Source of the DNA: Bifidobacterium breve
GTDB lineage: Bacteria > Actinomycetota > Actinomycetes > Nanopelagicales > Nanopelagicaceae
DNA length: 64,000 bases
NCBI GenBank assembly: GCA_945860245.1
Contig: CAMAPO010000002.1
Location: 62,001-126,000 of the forward strand
Reading direction: 5' to 3'
Shown here: one piece after another, positions 55,235 to 64,000 of the stretch
Position numbering within the stretch: the first letter of the stretch is position 1
How the letters are laid out: the number at the start of each line of letters is the position of its first letter
The notes under the pieces: generated by a model
What the model was told of the DNA's origin: nothing
The model's database searches: none
The model's input: the letters and a program-made list of their open reading frames with translations, nothing else
Program-made: the position numbers and the translations under genes

Positions 55235-55842
55235 TGTTTACCGGACTTATTCAGGCAATTGGCCGAGTTACTGCGATTGAGCACCAAGAAAGTAGCGCGC
55301 AACTTGTAATTTCGAGCCCAGAAATTGCTAATCAAATTACCCAAGGTGATTCAGTATCTGTAAATGGCGCCTGCCTAACTGTTATCTCGCAAGACAAGTC
55401 ACAATTTGCAGTAGATGTAATGGTACAAACCCTGAAGTTAACGACTACTGGCGCACTTGAAGTTGGCTCTGAGGTAAATCTAGAACTAGCCACTCGCGCT
55501 GCAGATCGCCTAGGTGGCCACATTGTTCAGGGGCACGTAGATGGAATCGCAAATATTGCCGAAATCTCTGCTGACTCACAATGGACTCGTATAGATCTTG
55601 AGATACCAAAGAATTTAATGAAATACGTTGTCGCCCAAGGTTCTATCTGCCTCGAAGGCGTTTCACTTACCGTTGGGGAGTTAAATGATGAAACAAATCA
55701 AATTTCAGTCTGGCTGATTCCAGAAACCCTGGCGCAGACCAATCTTTCAAAGAAGTCACTAGGTGATCATTTAAATATAGAAGTTGATGTTTTGGCCAAG
55801 TATGTAGAAAGACTTATTGTGCGAGGACAGGAAAGCAAATGA
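55234..55842 (+). CDS. ribE: Riboflavin synthase (alpha chain)
   Basis: 202 aa. Two internal lumazine-binding repeats: MFTGLIQAIGRV at the start and GHIVQGHVDGIANI at the second repeat, each with the VNGACLTV / LEGVSLTVGEL pair. It dismutates two 6,7-dimethyl-8-ribityllumazines to riboflavin. Overlaps ribD by 1 nt and ribBA by 4 nt. Confidence 0.95.
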   Translation: MFTGLIQAIGRVTAIEHQESSAQLVISSPEIANQITQGDSVSVNGACLTVISQDKSQFAVDVMVQTLKLTTTGALEVGSEVNLELATRAADRLGGHIVQGHVDGIANIAEISADSQWTRIDLEIPKNLMKYVVAQGSICLEGVSLTVGELNDETNQISVWLIPETLAQTNLSKKSLGDHLNIEVDVLAKYVERLIVRGQESK

Positions 55843-57032
55843 GCAATCTAGATCAAGTTCTCAGCGATTTTAAGGCCGGCAAATTCATTGTCGTAACCGA
55901 TGATGAAAACCGTGAGAACGAAGCTGATCTGATTCTTTTGGCGGAAAAATCAAACGCTGAAAATATTGGATTTATGGTTCGTTATACTTCGGGGGTTATC
56001 TGTGGGGTAATCACTGCAGAAACAGCTAAGCGCTTAAAACTTCCGCTGATGGTCAAGCGCAATGAAGATAATCACAGCACAGCATTTACCGTCACAGTTG
56101 ATGCGATAGCAGGTCGTTCAACGGGAATTCCCGCGCAGGAGCGCGCCAACACTTTACGGGCGTTGGCTGATATCAATTCTCAACCGACTGATTTTGCGCG
56201 CCCTGGCCACGTCTTCCCGTTGATCTCAGTTGCTGGCGGACTTCACAAGCGCCGTGGTCATACTGAAGCAAGCATCGCCTTATGTGAGCTGTCGGGTTCA
56301 AATTCGGCAGCTGTATTATCAGAATTGGTAAATGATGATGGCTCAATGATGCGTGGTGCCCAGATCACCGAGTTCGCAAATCAACACGGCTTACAAGTTA
56401 TTTCGATTGATCAACTGGCTCGCATCGCCCCAAAGCAATCGATCAATGAAGATTTCGACTTAGATTGGGCAGACCTACCACTCAACGATGTAGATTGGAA
56501 AATTTCTTCATTTATCTCCCCAACCGGAGCAGAGCACGCAGTTCTTAAATTTGGCGCGCAAACCAATATCCAGCCGTTGGTTCGGGTCCATTCAGAATGT
56601 CTAACTGGAGATGTCTTTGGGTCAAAGCGCTGCGATTGTGGTTCACAACTTCAAGAGGCCATGCGCCTTATTGAAGAAAGTGGCCATGGCTACATTATTT
56701 ACTTACGCGATCACGAAGGGCGCGGCATTGGTTTGGTTGAAAAAATTCGTGCTTACGTGCTGCAAGATTCTGGGCAAGATACGGTGCAGGCAAATCTCTC
56801 AATTGGCCAACCAGTTGATGATCGCACATATGAAGATGCGGCAAGTATTCTGCATCGTTTGCAGGTAAAGTCTTTGACGCTTCTGACAAATAATCCGGAG
56901 AAAATTGCTGCAATCAAGGAATCTGGCATCGCCGTAACCGTTGCGCCACTTGAAGTAATTGCCAACAAACACAATCAGAAGTACCTAGAAACCAAGCGAG
57001 ATAAGCTAAATCACGCGTTAGGAGCGCTCTAA
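55839..57032 (+). CDS. ribBA: Bifunctional DHBP synthase / GTP cyclohydrolase II RibBA
   Basis: 397 aa. N-terminal DHBP synthase (residues 1-200) with DDENRENEADL and RRGHTEASIALCELSG; C-terminal GTP cyclohydrolase II (205-397) with zinc cysteines ECLTGDVFGSKRCDCG and LRDHEGRGIGLVEKIRAY. It supplies both precursors of the lumazine. Overlaps ribE by 4 nt and ribH by 1 nt, so the operon is fully coupled. Confidence 0.95.
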   Translation: MSNLDQVLSDFKAGKFIVVTDDENRENEADLILLAEKSNAENIGFMVRYTSGVICGVITAETAKRLKLPLMVKRNEDNHSTAFTVTVDAIAGRSTGIPAQERANTLRALADINSQPTDFARPGHVFPLISVAGGLHKRRGHTEASIALCELSGSNSAAVLSELVNDDGSMMRGAQITEFANQHGLQVISIDQLARIAPKQSINEDFDLDWADLPLNDVDWKISSFISPTGAEHAVLKFGAQTNIQPLVRVHSECLTGDVFGSKRCDCGSQLQEAMRLIEESGHGYIIYLRDHEGRGIGLVEKIRAYVLQDSGQDTVQANLSIGQPVDDRTYEDAASILHRLQVKSLTLLTNNPEKIAAIKESGIAVTVAPLEVIANKHNQKYLETKRDKLNHALGAL

Positions 57033-57490
57033 TGGCAGGTAATGCACCGCAAATTTCGATTCCACAACTTCCGCACCTAAAGACAGTTGTTATATCCGCT
57101 GCGTGGCATCCCGAAATTTGCGATGCCCTTGTCTCCGGTGCGATACGAGGTTTCCAAGCGGCAGGAATTAGTAACCCAACAACTCGCACAGTTGCAGGTT
57201 CCTTTGAACTTCCATTAGCAGCGCAATTGGCTTTCGATGAAGGTTTTGATCTTGCTGTGATCGTTGGCCTAGTACTTCGTGGTGAGACCCCACACTTTGA
57301 TTATGTCTGCCAGGGCGTTACTCAAGGAGTTATGGATGTCTCACTCAGTCGCTCAAAGCCAATTGGCTTTGGAGTATTAATGTGTGACAACCTGGAGCAG
57401 GCAACTGCCCGCGCCGGTTTACCTGGCAGCACCGAAGATAAAGGCTATGACAGCGCACTTGCCGCACTTAGCGTGATAAATAAAGGTTAA
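57032..57490 (+). CDS. ribH: 6,7-dimethyl-8-ribityllumazine synthase RibH
   Basis: 152 aa, normal length. AAWHPEICDALVSGAIRGFQAAGI, TVAGSFELPLAAQLAF, VGLVLRGETPHFDYVCQGVTQGVMDVSL and FGVLMCDNLEQATARAG are the conserved active-site segments. It condenses the RibD product with DHBP; the proteins assemble into pentamers or capsids. Followed 3 nt later by mutM. Confidence 0.95.
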   Translation: MAGNAPQISIPQLPHLKTVVISAAWHPEICDALVSGAIRGFQAAGISNPTTRTVAGSFELPLAAQLAFDEGFDLAVIVGLVLRGETPHFDYVCQGVTQGVMDVSLSRSKPIGFGVLMCDNLEQATARAGLPGSTEDKGYDSALAALSVINKG

Positions 57491-57493
57491 GCA

Positions 57494-58333
57494 ATGCCGG
57501 AATTACCAGAAGTTGAAACGGTCAGGCGCGGCTTAGAAAAGTTGATCAAGGGTTATACGATCACCGCAGCGCACAACCTTCACCCGCGGGCGCTCAAGCC
57601 AGAATCTATTGCGCCGCTTAAATCTATAAATGGGGCAAAGTTTATCGATATTAAGCGCCGCGGTAAATTTCTCTGGTTTGTCTTAGATCGCCCACAAGTA
57701 TTAGTCGCGCACTTGGGGATGAGCGGACAGTTCTTGATCCATCAGAAAGATCGACCGGAAGCGAAGCACGTGCGAGCTAAATTCGATCTTTCAAAGAATC
57801 TGCGTAAACGCGAACTCGTCTTTAACGATCAACGCACCTTTGGTTGGGTCTCGGTGGAAGAAGTTAGCAACGGTATTCCTACCTCTGCTCAGCACATCGC
57901 CACCGATCCATTTGATCCACTCTTTGATCGCGCTGAAACGATAAATAACTTTGCCAAGCGAAATATTCGCATCAAAACTGCGCTTCTAAATCAAGAGATC
58001 ATGAGCGGGGTCGGAAATATCTATGCCGATGAAACGCTCTGGCGCGCCAAAGTTAATCCAGAGATTTCAACAGCTGATCTGAGTAAGAAGAAAATTGCCA
58101 CGATAATCGATTTCGCTACAGAAGTAATGCAAGAAGCGATCGAAAAAGGCGGCACATCATTCGACGATCTGTACATAGATGTAAACGGCGAAAGCGGATT
58201 TTTCGAGCAATCACTTGCGGCATATGGCCGCACCAATGAGCCTTGCCCGCGATGTGGCGCACCTATCCGCCGCATCACCTTTGGTGCCCGTTCATCTCAC
58301 TTCTGCCCAAGGTGCCAACGCACAGCAAGTTGA
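57494..58333 (+). CDS. mutM: Formamidopyrimidine-DNA glycosylase (Fpg/MutM)
   Basis: 279 aa. Begins MPELPEVETVRRGLEK, with Pro2 and Glu3 as the catalytic pair; AHLGMSGQF, the H2TH region (NQEIMSGVGNIYADETLWRAKVNP) and the C-terminal zinc finger CPRCGAPIRRITFGARSSHFCPRC are intact. It excises 8-oxoguanine and related lesions. Encoded 3 nt behind ribH, so it is transcribed with the riboflavin operon and probably falls under the FMN riboswitch. Confidence 0.95.
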   Translation: MPELPEVETVRRGLEKLIKGYTITAAHNLHPRALKPESIAPLKSINGAKFIDIKRRGKFLWFVLDRPQVLVAHLGMSGQFLIHQKDRPEAKHVRAKFDLSKNLRKRELVFNDQRTFGWVSVEEVSNGIPTSAQHIATDPFDPLFDRAETINNFAKRNIRIKTALLNQEIMSGVGNIYADETLWRAKVNPEISTADLSKKKIATIIDFATEVMQEAIEKGGTSFDDLYIDVNGESGFFEQSLAAYGRTNEPCPRCGAPIRRITFGARSSHFCPRCQRTAS

Positions 58334-58363
58334 GCACCTGGATCTAGCCTGTAATCTACGCTA

Positions 58364-60730
58364 ATGAGAATTCCACTTCGCAAAGTCGAAGCAGTATTTC
58401 TAGCACTGGCCACGTTAGCCGTTGGCTTTCCAAGTATCGCCAGTGCCGCCAATCCCGAGACCGTGAAGCTCACCGTTCACTACCAACGCGTTGAGGCAGA
58501 TTACGACTCTTGGAACCTGTGGCTTTGGAAGAATATGGCGACTGGATCTGATGTTGATATAAGTAAAACCGGAGTGCAATTCACCGGCGATGATGCATTC
58601 GGAAAGATTGCCACAGTTGAGATAACCGGCATGGATAAGTTCGATAATTTAGGAATTATCGTTCGTAAGGGTGAGTGGCTCTCTAAAGATGTTCCAGATG
58701 ATCGATTTATAAGTAAATTCGGCACAAATGGAGTTACTGAAATTTGGTTACGTCAGAACGATCCGACTATTCACTACACACTTCCCACAACAGCGGCTCC
58801 AACGGCACCCGACAATAAATTAGCAAAGCTTTATGATTCGGCAGAATTTGCCGCTAAGTACACTTACACCGGCAATGACCTTGGAAACACTTATTCTGCA
58901 GCATCAACCAAGTTCCGAGTCTGGGCACCAACAGCGATTGCGGTAACCCTGGTTACTTATGCAAAGGCAGATTCACCTTTATCTTTAGCTGTTGAAACTA
59001 GAATGAAATCGGATGTAAATGGCACTTGGACTGCCACGCTCGCTGGCGACCAAGAGGGTTTGATCTATAACTACCGTGTCACCTTAGAAGGTCCCACAAA
59101 TGAGGCAGTAGACCCTTATGTTCGTGCCACCACAATAAACGGAACACGCGGAGTCGTAGTTAATTTAGCAAAAACCAACCCCGCGGGATGGAGCAAGTCC
59201 AAGCCGAAATTTAGCGGCAAAGCAACCGATGCCGTCATCTATGAACTTCATGTTCGCGATCTTTCAATGGATTCTTCCAGTGGAATATCGGCAGCAAATA
59301 AAGGAAAGTTCCTCGCCTTCACTGAATTAAATACCAAGAGCGGTGGAGTGCTAACCGGCGTTTCAGCGATTAAAGATTTAGGCGTCACGCACGTTGAACT
59401 ATTGCCGATCTATGATTTTCAATCAGTCGATGAAGCCGCTCCAACATTTAACTGGGGATATGACCCACAAAATTACAACGTTCCTGAAGGTTCTTATAGT
59501 TCAGACCCAACAAAGCCAACTGAGCGAATTACAGAACTAAAGCGCGCCATTCAATCGATGCACTCAGTTGGTCTACGCGTGAATATGGACGTTGTTTACA
59601 ACCACGTTTACAACGCCAGCACATTTAGCCAAAACTTGATCACTCCAGGGTACTTCTTCCGCACCGATGACAGTGGCGCTCTTACCAACGGCAGTGGTTG
59701 CGGTAACGATGTCGCCACAGAGCGTCCAATGGTGCGCAAATTTATTGTGGAATCTGTGAAGTACTGGGCAAATGAATACAACCTTGATGGCTTCCGCTTT
59801 GACTTGATGGGCCTAATGGATATCCAGACAATTAATGAAGTAACAGCTGCGCTAAAAGTGATTGACCCGACAATAATCGTTATTGGTGAAGGTTGGGAGA
59901 TGGGCACCCTTGCCAAAGATCTTCGCGCCAGCCAGACAAATATTTCGAAGTTAAATAACGTTGCACATTTTAATGACCAGATCCGCGATGGGCTAAAGGG
60001 ATCAGTCTTTAAGGCATCCGATACAGGTTGGGCCACGGGAAAACTCAGCGCCGTGGGCGATATCAAACCAGGAATTGTTGGAAACAGCACTTACAACCCA
60101 ATGTTTCTAAATGCATGGAGCACAACAGCGCCTACCCAGTCAGTTAACTACGTGGAATCACATGACAATTTAACTTTGGCAGATAAGTTAACCGCGAGCG
60201 TTAAAGGGATCTCTCCTACCGGCATCGCGCAATTAAGTCAGTTCGCTACATCTGTAGCCTTCTTATCTCAAGGAGTGCCATTTATGCAGGCAGGACAAGA
60301 GTTTCTACGTTCTAAAAATGGTGATGACAATAGTTATAAGTCAGATGACACGACTAATTCGCTCAAGTGGGGTACAAAACTTAAATACAGCTCGACTGTC
60401 AATTATTACAAGGGCTTAATCGCACTGCGCGCGGCACACCCAGCGTTTCGTATAACAACCACTGCTGAGGTGAAGGCAAATATAAAATTCCTCAATGGCT
60501 CCGATACTTTGATCGCATACTCAATCAATGGCAAAGCGGTCGGAGATAAAGCAAAGACGATCGTCGTAATTCACAATGCTGATACTGCTGGTGCTACTTT
60601 TACTCTTCCGAATTCAGGCAGTTGGAACATTCTCGCTAAGGGCTCTCTGATCGGTACGAAGACTCTTCAGGTTTTGAAATCTGGAAAAGTAGTTGTGCCA
60701 GCCCAATCAACAATGGTGCTAAAGCAATAA
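58364..60730 (+). CDS. pulA: Secreted type I pullulanase
   Basis: 788 aa. Signal peptide ending SIASAA. An N-terminal PUD/CBM41-like domain (KLTVHYQRVEADYDSWNLWLW), then CBM48 (FRVWAPTAIAVTLVTYA) and the GH13 barrel with pullulanase motif YNVPEGSYS, DVVYNHVYN, nucleophile region GFRFDLMGLMD, acid/base VIGEGWEMG and YVESHDNLTLAD. It would debranch alpha-1,6 links of starch/glycogen outside the cell. TAATCT ends 6 nt before the ATG: leaderless. No other amylolytic genes flank it. Confidence 0.93.
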   Translation: MRIPLRKVEAVFLALATLAVGFPSIASAANPETVKLTVHYQRVEADYDSWNLWLWKNMATGSDVDISKTGVQFTGDDAFGKIATVEITGMDKFDNLGIIVRKGEWLSKDVPDDRFISKFGTNGVTEIWLRQNDPTIHYTLPTTAAPTAPDNKLAKLYDSAEFAAKYTYTGNDLGNTYSAASTKFRVWAPTAIAVTLVTYAKADSPLSLAVETRMKSDVNGTWTATLAGDQEGLIYNYRVTLEGPTNEAVDPYVRATTINGTRGVVVNLAKTNPAGWSKSKPKFSGKATDAVIYELHVRDLSMDSSSGISAANKGKFLAFTELNTKSGGVLTGVSAIKDLGVTHVELLPIYDFQSVDEAAPTFNWGYDPQNYNVPEGSYSSDPTKPTERITELKRAIQSMHSVGLRVNMDVVYNHVYNASTFSQNLITPGYFFRTDDSGALTNGSGCGNDVATERPMVRKFIVESVKYWANEYNLDGFRFDLMGLMDIQTINEVTAALKVIDPTIIVIGEGWEMGTLAKDLRASQTNISKLNNVAHFNDQIRDGLKGSVFKASDTGWATGKLSAVGDIKPGIVGNSTYNPMFLNAWSTTAPTQSVNYVESHDNLTLADKLTASVKGISPTGIAQLSQFATSVAFLSQGVPFMQAGQEFLRSKNGDDNSYKSDDTTNSLKWGTKLKYSSTVNYYKGLIALRAAHPAFRITTTAEVKANIKFLNGSDTLIAYSINGKAVGDKAKTIVVIHNADTAGATFTLPNSGSWNILAKGSLIGTKTLQVLKSGKVVVPAQSTMVLKQ

Positions 60731-60749
60731 TTCTTTAAGCTGCGAAAAG

Positions 60750-62192
60750 TTAAGAATCTATCTGATCTTCTAAGAACTCGAGTATCTCTCGCTGTTCTAT
60801 TCCTAAGAATCCATTCTGAGGTACAGCGGCGAGAAGGCTGGAATTTAGACGAGGCGTTGGTCTAATCATTGTGCCCCATTTGTTCTCTAATTCAGCTGGT
60901 GCCTGACGACAACAAGTAGCATCGGGACAGTAAGACTTGTATCGAGTAGTTGAGTCTCTTCCTCGAAAGTACTTTACTGAATCGAAATTTGTGCCGACGC
61001 TAACCGAAAAATCGCCTTGGGCGCTGGATTGGATTCTTGATGTGCACCAATAGGTTCCCACTGGTTTGTCGGTGTATTGATGATAAGGAGTAAATCGATC
61101 TTTAACTGTGAAGACTTTGCGGGCGCTCCAGTTGCGGCAAACAATTTGACCTTCGACTGACCCAAAGACATCTGATGGAAACGCAACATTGTCATTCTCG
61201 TATGCCTTTGAAATAGCCCCACTTTCGTGGACTTTAAGAAAGTGCACCGGTAATTCAAGGTGGACAGTGGCTAAATTAGTAAATCGATGGGCAGCATTTT
61301 CATAACTAACGCCAAAATAGTCGCGCAGGTCTTCAACAGATAATTCTCGCTTAACTTTTGCGTTCTGCAAGAATTCGACGGCATATGATTCTGGCATAAG
61401 TAAAGCACCGGCTAAATAATTTGTCTGAACACGTTGTGATAGATACTCTTTATAATCGCGAGGTGAAGAGTGCTTGAGCACGTGTCCAGCAAGTGCTTGC
61501 AATAAAATAGTACGTGCATCGCGACCTTCTCGCCGCACTGGCAAGTAAATCTTCCCATTCTTTTCATCAGTAATTACACGTGTTGAAGCTGGTAAATCTT
61601 GAACGTAATGCAAAGTAAAACCTAATTTATTGGCAAGCTCGGCTGTTAGCCGCTCTGAAAGCGGACCAGAGCCATGATCAATTTTTGCTAGAAGCGTTCT
61701 CGCTTCTTCTTCTAAATGTGGAAAGTAATTATTAATCCTGCGCATTTCTTGGCGAAGTTCTAAATTCACACGACGCGCTTCTTCAGGCGTGGCTGATCGT
61801 TGCAAATGTAGCCTTTCAACTTCGCGCTGCAGTCCAAGGATGATTTCAATAATGTTGTTGCTAATCGTTTTTCCGATAAAAGCATCTGGCAAACCAAGAG
61901 ATGAGTAAAGGCCACCACGTTGTGCGCGTTCAATTTCAAGTTCATTTGCAGTTCGCTCACTTAAAATTTCGGAATTTAGCAATTGGTTTAAAGAAACACC
62001 GAGCGCTTGTGCAATCTTCTGTAGTTGTTGAATCGGCGGAGTACGTTTTCCATTTTCAATCGCAGAAACTTGTGAGGGTGCTCGCTCGATTGCGCGCGCA
62101 AGAATTTCAAGATTCATTCCCTGCTTGGTTCGCAGCTCGCGAATCCGGCGCCCAACGATCAGCGGATCAAACTCTTTCTCTAGATTGCTCAT
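60750..62192 (-). CDS. ramB: RamB/ScfR-type regulator of acetate and glyoxylate metabolism
   Basis: 480 aa from the ATG at 62192; the track start at 62276 extends across the promoter. XRE HTH at residues 14-65 ([35 protein letters not shown]), then an IrrE/ImmA-like metallopeptidase domain and a C-terminal ScfRs domain with [11 protein letters not shown]. The metal motif reads ALAGHVLKH, without the Glu of HExxH, so peptidase activity is unlikely. RamB in Corynebacterium and Rv0465c in M. tuberculosis control isocitrate lyase, which lies divergently next door here. Confidence 0.9.
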   Translation of the reverse strand: MSNLEKEFDPLIVGRRIRELRTKQGMNLEILARAIERAPSQVSAIENGKRTPPIQQLQKIAQALGVSLNQLLNSEILSERTANELEIERAQRGGLYSSLGLPDAFIGKTISNNIIEIILGLQREVERLHLQRSATPEEARRVNLELRQEMRRINNYFPHLEEEARTLLAKIDHGSGPLSERLTAELANKLGFTLHYVQDLPASTRVITDEKNGKIYLPVRREGRDARTILLQALAGHVLKHSSPRDYKEYLSQRVQTNYLAGALLMPESYAVEFLQNAKVKRELSVEDLRDYFGVSYENAAHRFTNLATVHLELPVHFLKVHESGAISKAYENDNVAFPSDVFGSVEGQIVCRNWSARKVFTVKDRFTPYHQYTDKPVGTYWCTSRIQSSAQGDFSVSVGTNFDSVKYFRGRDSTTRYKSYCPDATCCRQAPAELENKWGTMIRPTPRLNSSLLAAVPQNGFLGIEQREILEFLEDQIDS

Positions 62193-62256
62193 ATTTAATT
62201 CTTGCACTCGCAGCAGAATAGGGGAAGTTCTATTTTGCAGAAATATTGGATTATTT

Positions 62257-62286
62257 CTGTCAGAAAAGCCGTGCATTCCCTATACA
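62257..62286 (+). promoter_or_regulatory. aceA promoter candidate with terminator-like hairpin downstream
   Basis: CTGTCA (62257-62262), an 18-nt spacer and TATACA (62281-62286) form a plausible promoter. Its leader holds AAGGG (62315-62319) and CCCTT (62328-62332) as a 5-bp stem followed by GTTTTT, about 25 nt before the aceA Shine-Dalgarno. That could be an attenuator, or the DNA could hold the RamB site; I could not match the RamB consensus confidently. Confidence 0.4.
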
Positions 62287-62361
62287 AGTGCCCAATACTC
62301 AACTTATTGGAGCAAAGGGCGCAAAAACCCTTGTTTTTCACGTCAACAGAAGGAGAACTCA

Positions 62362-63651
62362 ATGAAGAGTCAGATCGGGAGCAACACCCAGCGCGCAGAA
62401 GAATTGCAGAAAGACTGGGATACCAATCCCCGTTGGGCGGGCATCAAGCGTGATTACACCGCTGCAGATGTGGTGCGCCTGCGCGGCTCGATCACTGAGG
62501 ATTCAACCTTGGCTCGACGTGGGGCCGAGAATCTGTGGGATTTACTGCACACCGAGAAATGGGTCGCAGCCCTTGGCGCCCTCACCGGCAATCAAGCCGT
62601 TCAGCAGGTTAAGGCTGGCTTGAAGGCAATCTACCTTTCCGGCTGGCAGGTGGCAGGAGATGCCAACCTTTCAGGTCATACATATCCAGATCAAAGCTTG
62701 TATCCCGCAAATTCGGTTCCGGCTGTGGTGCGCAGAATTAATAACGCTTTGATGCGCGCTGATCAAGTAGAACGCGTTGAAGGTGCGGCAAGCATTGATT
62801 GGCTAGCACCCATTGTTGCCGATGCAGAAGCAGGTTTTGGCGGCCCCTTAAATGCATATGAATTGATGAAGTCAATGATTCAAGCAGGAGCCGCTGGAGT
62901 TCACTGGGAAGATCAACTCGCTTCCGAAAAGAAGTGTGGCCACCTAGGTGGCAAAGTTTTGATTCCTACACAACAACACGTTCGCACGTTAAATGCAGCT
63001 CGACTTGCCGCAGATGTTGCAGGTGTTCCTACTCTAATTATCGCCCGCACCGATGCGCTCGCAGCCGATCTCATTACATCGGATATCGATTCTCGGGACG
63101 CACAGTATGCAACAGGTGAACGCACCAGCGAAGGTTTCTATCGAGTTAAGCCAGGCCTAGATGCAGTTATCACTCGCGGTTTAGCCTTCGCAGAATATTC
63201 AGATCTAATGTGGGTTGAAACTGGTGAGCCAAATATCGAACTTGCCCGTGATTTTGCCAACGCAATACACGCAAAGTATCCAGGGAAAATGTTGGCCTAT
63301 AACTGCTCTCCATCATTTAACTGGAAGCGCCACCTTAGCGATGCGCAGATCGCAACTTTCCAAACTGATTTGGCAGCACTTGGCTATAAATTCCAATTCA
63401 TTACTCTGGCCGGTTTTCATGCTCTTAACCATTCAATGTTTACTCTTGCCAAAGGTTACAAATCTCGCGGTATGAGCGCATATGTCGAACTTCAAGAAGC
63501 CGAATTTGCTAGTGAAGCCGATGGATACACAGCAACGAAACATCAGCGAGAAGTTGGTACTGGTTACTTTGATGCAATCTCAACTGCGCTCAATCCAAAT
63601 AGCGCTACCTTGGCTTTAGCCGGATCCACTGAAAACGAACAATTCCACTAA
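62362..63651 (+). CDS. aceA: Isocitrate lyase
   Basis: 429 aa from the ATG at 62362 with AAGGAGAA upstream; the track start at 62125 is not real. Catalytic loop KKCGHLGGK is intact, as are [31 protein letters not shown] and [12 protein letters not shown]. The length equals mycobacterial Icl1. It splits isocitrate into glyoxylate and succinate for growth on acetate or fatty acids. Divergent from the RamB-like regulator and 30 nt before malate synthase, giving a compact glyoxylate-shunt operon. Confidence 0.97.
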   Translation: MKSQIGSNTQRAEELQKDWDTNPRWAGIKRDYTAADVVRLRGSITEDSTLARRGAENLWDLLHTEKWVAALGALTGNQAVQQVKAGLKAIYLSGWQVAGDANLSGHTYPDQSLYPANSVPAVVRRINNALMRADQVERVEGAASIDWLAPIVADAEAGFGGPLNAYELMKSMIQAGAAGVHWEDQLASEKKCGHLGGKVLIPTQQHVRTLNAARLAADVAGVPTLIIARTDALAADLITSDIDSRDAQYATGERTSEGFYRVKPGLDAVITRGLAFAEYSDLMWVETGEPNIELARDFANAIHAKYPGKMLAYNCSPSFNWKRHLSDAQIATFQTDLAALGYKFQFITLAGFHALNHSMFTLAKGYKSRGMSAYVELQEAEFASEADGYTATKHQREVGTGYFDAISTALNPNSATLALAGSTENEQFH

Positions 63652-63681
63652 TTATTTACCAAAAAGCATAGGGAGAATTAA

Positions 63682-64000
63682 ATGTCACATATTTCAATTG
63701 CCGGAAAGATGCATCCGCGCTTTAACGAGATCCTTACATCGGATGCGTTGGCATTTGTTACTGAGCTTCATGAACTCTTCTCAGGTACTCGAAGTGACCT
63801 ACTGGCTCACAGAATGGTCAACCGCACCCATTTTTCAAATGGTCGCCGGCCAACATTTCTAAAGTCAACGAGCCACATTCGCGAGGATGCCAGCTGGTTT
63901 GTTGCAGGGCCAGGACCCGGGCTAGAAGATCGCAGAGTTGAAATCACAGGTCCAACTGATCCGAAGATGACTTGCAATGCCATGAATTCAACCGCCAAGG
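63682..64000 (+). CDS. aceB: Malate synthase AceB (partial, 3' end outside window)
   Basis: The first 106 residues are in the window: MSHISIAGKMHPRFNEILTS, LLAHRMVNRTHFSNGRRPTFL, SHIREDASWFVAGPGPGLEDRRVEITGPTDPKMTCNAMNS. This matches the N-terminal half of malate synthase A (AceB) rather than the larger GlcB form. It condenses glyoxylate with acetyl-CoA to malate. Shine-Dalgarno GGGAGAA precedes the ATG; no terminator separates it from aceA, so the two are probably cotranscribed. The ORF track misses it because it lacks a stop here. Confidence 0.93.
   Translation, partial: MSHISIAGKMHPRFNEILTSDALAFVTELHELFSGTRSDLLAHRMVNRTHFSNGRRPTFLKSTSHIREDASWFVAGPGPGLEDRRVEITGPTDPKMTCNAMNSTAK

Noticed and set aside
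62125-62361. N-terminal extension of isocitrate lyase
   Set aside because: It spans the divergent promoter and the 5' end of the RamB-like gene; ATG 62362 has a strong Shine-Dalgarno and matches the family start.

Overview
The window reads as a stretch of a streamlined, moderately low-GC actinobacterial chromosome. The evidence is two WhiB-type regulators, MtrA/MtrB, mycothiol biosynthesis (MshB), DUF3107/DUF3117/DUF3499 family proteins, MoeZ, PdtaS and a RamB-like regulator beside the glyoxylate genes. Gene density is extreme, with many 1-4 nt start/stop overlaps. By eye the GC is in the 40s and the gene order is collinear in blocks with Mycobacterium/Streptomyces. This fits the freshwater acI group (Nanopelagicales, e.g. 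Planktophila/Nanopelagicus) best, but that assignment is inference. I see no IS elements, prophage, CRISPR array or rRNA. One tRNA, tRNA-Arg(CCG), is present. No gene-free stretch exceeds 300 bases. The largest are 53917-54214 (FMN riboswitch plus expression platform) and 40648-40940 (the tRNA).

Layout. (1) 1-8905: dapD (partial), a LOG-family protein, an SRPBCC protein, a sigma region-4-like mini-protein, DUF3117, pepA, an O-methyltransferase, htrA, tatB, mrp, DUF1003 and a PRC/MgtE_N/CBS protein. This mirrors the M. tuberculosis Rv1201c-Rv1234 order but lacks sigE-rseA. (2) 8953-17589: EamA transporter, PHP phosphoesterase, MarC, MpaB-like protein, a ParA-like ATPase, DEAD-box helicase, DUF3107, TetR, moeZ, mshB and a small membrane protein. 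(3) 17586-22404: an unusual CysRS, a GNAT, ferredoxin, dapC and a sugar-1-P nucleotidyltransferase. (4) 22563-40647: WhiB2-like regulator, giant GT2, DUF5719, DUF3499, phosphomannomutase, sahH, mtrAB, comF, secA, an Rv3235-like protein, a SAF protein and CpaE-like pair, DUF6912-like protein, pdtaS and whiB1. This mirrors Rv3264c-Rv3219 with lpqB and hpf missing. (5) 40792-53916: tRNA-Arg, msrA/msrB, a LacI regulator behind a helically phased TTGCAG array, MalY/PatB aminotransferase, FAD oxidoreductase, a gamma-synthase-type enzyme, tiny membrane proteins, a secreted helical protein divergent from a two-component system, terC, a methyltransferase, argG and an FKBP lipoprotein. (6) 53978-58333: FMN riboswitch and ribD-ribE-ribBA-ribH-mutM. 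(7) 58364-64000: secreted pullulanase, RamB-like regulator divergent from aceA, and aceB (partial).

Functionally the window covers lysine/DAP synthesis (dapD, dapC), mycothiol and methionine/sulfur metabolism (mshB, sahH, MalY-like, gamma-synthase-like, msrAB), envelope biogenesis and control (manB-type enzymes, GT2, MtrAB, SecA, TatB, HtrA), riboflavin synthesis under FMN control, and acetate/C2 assimilation under a RamB-type regulator.

Most striking points: a possible stress-sensing module (secreted helical protein divergent from a response regulator/kinase pair, with GTGARAAC repeats one helical turn apart between them); a phosphomannomutase whose conserved N-terminus has no ATG/GTG/TTG start; at least 14 genes with a TANNNT box 6-8 nt before the start codon, i.e. 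leaderless transcripts; the phased TTGCAG array before the LacI gene; and a short-type SAH hydrolase and a non-canonical CysRS sitting in otherwise typical actinobacterial loci.
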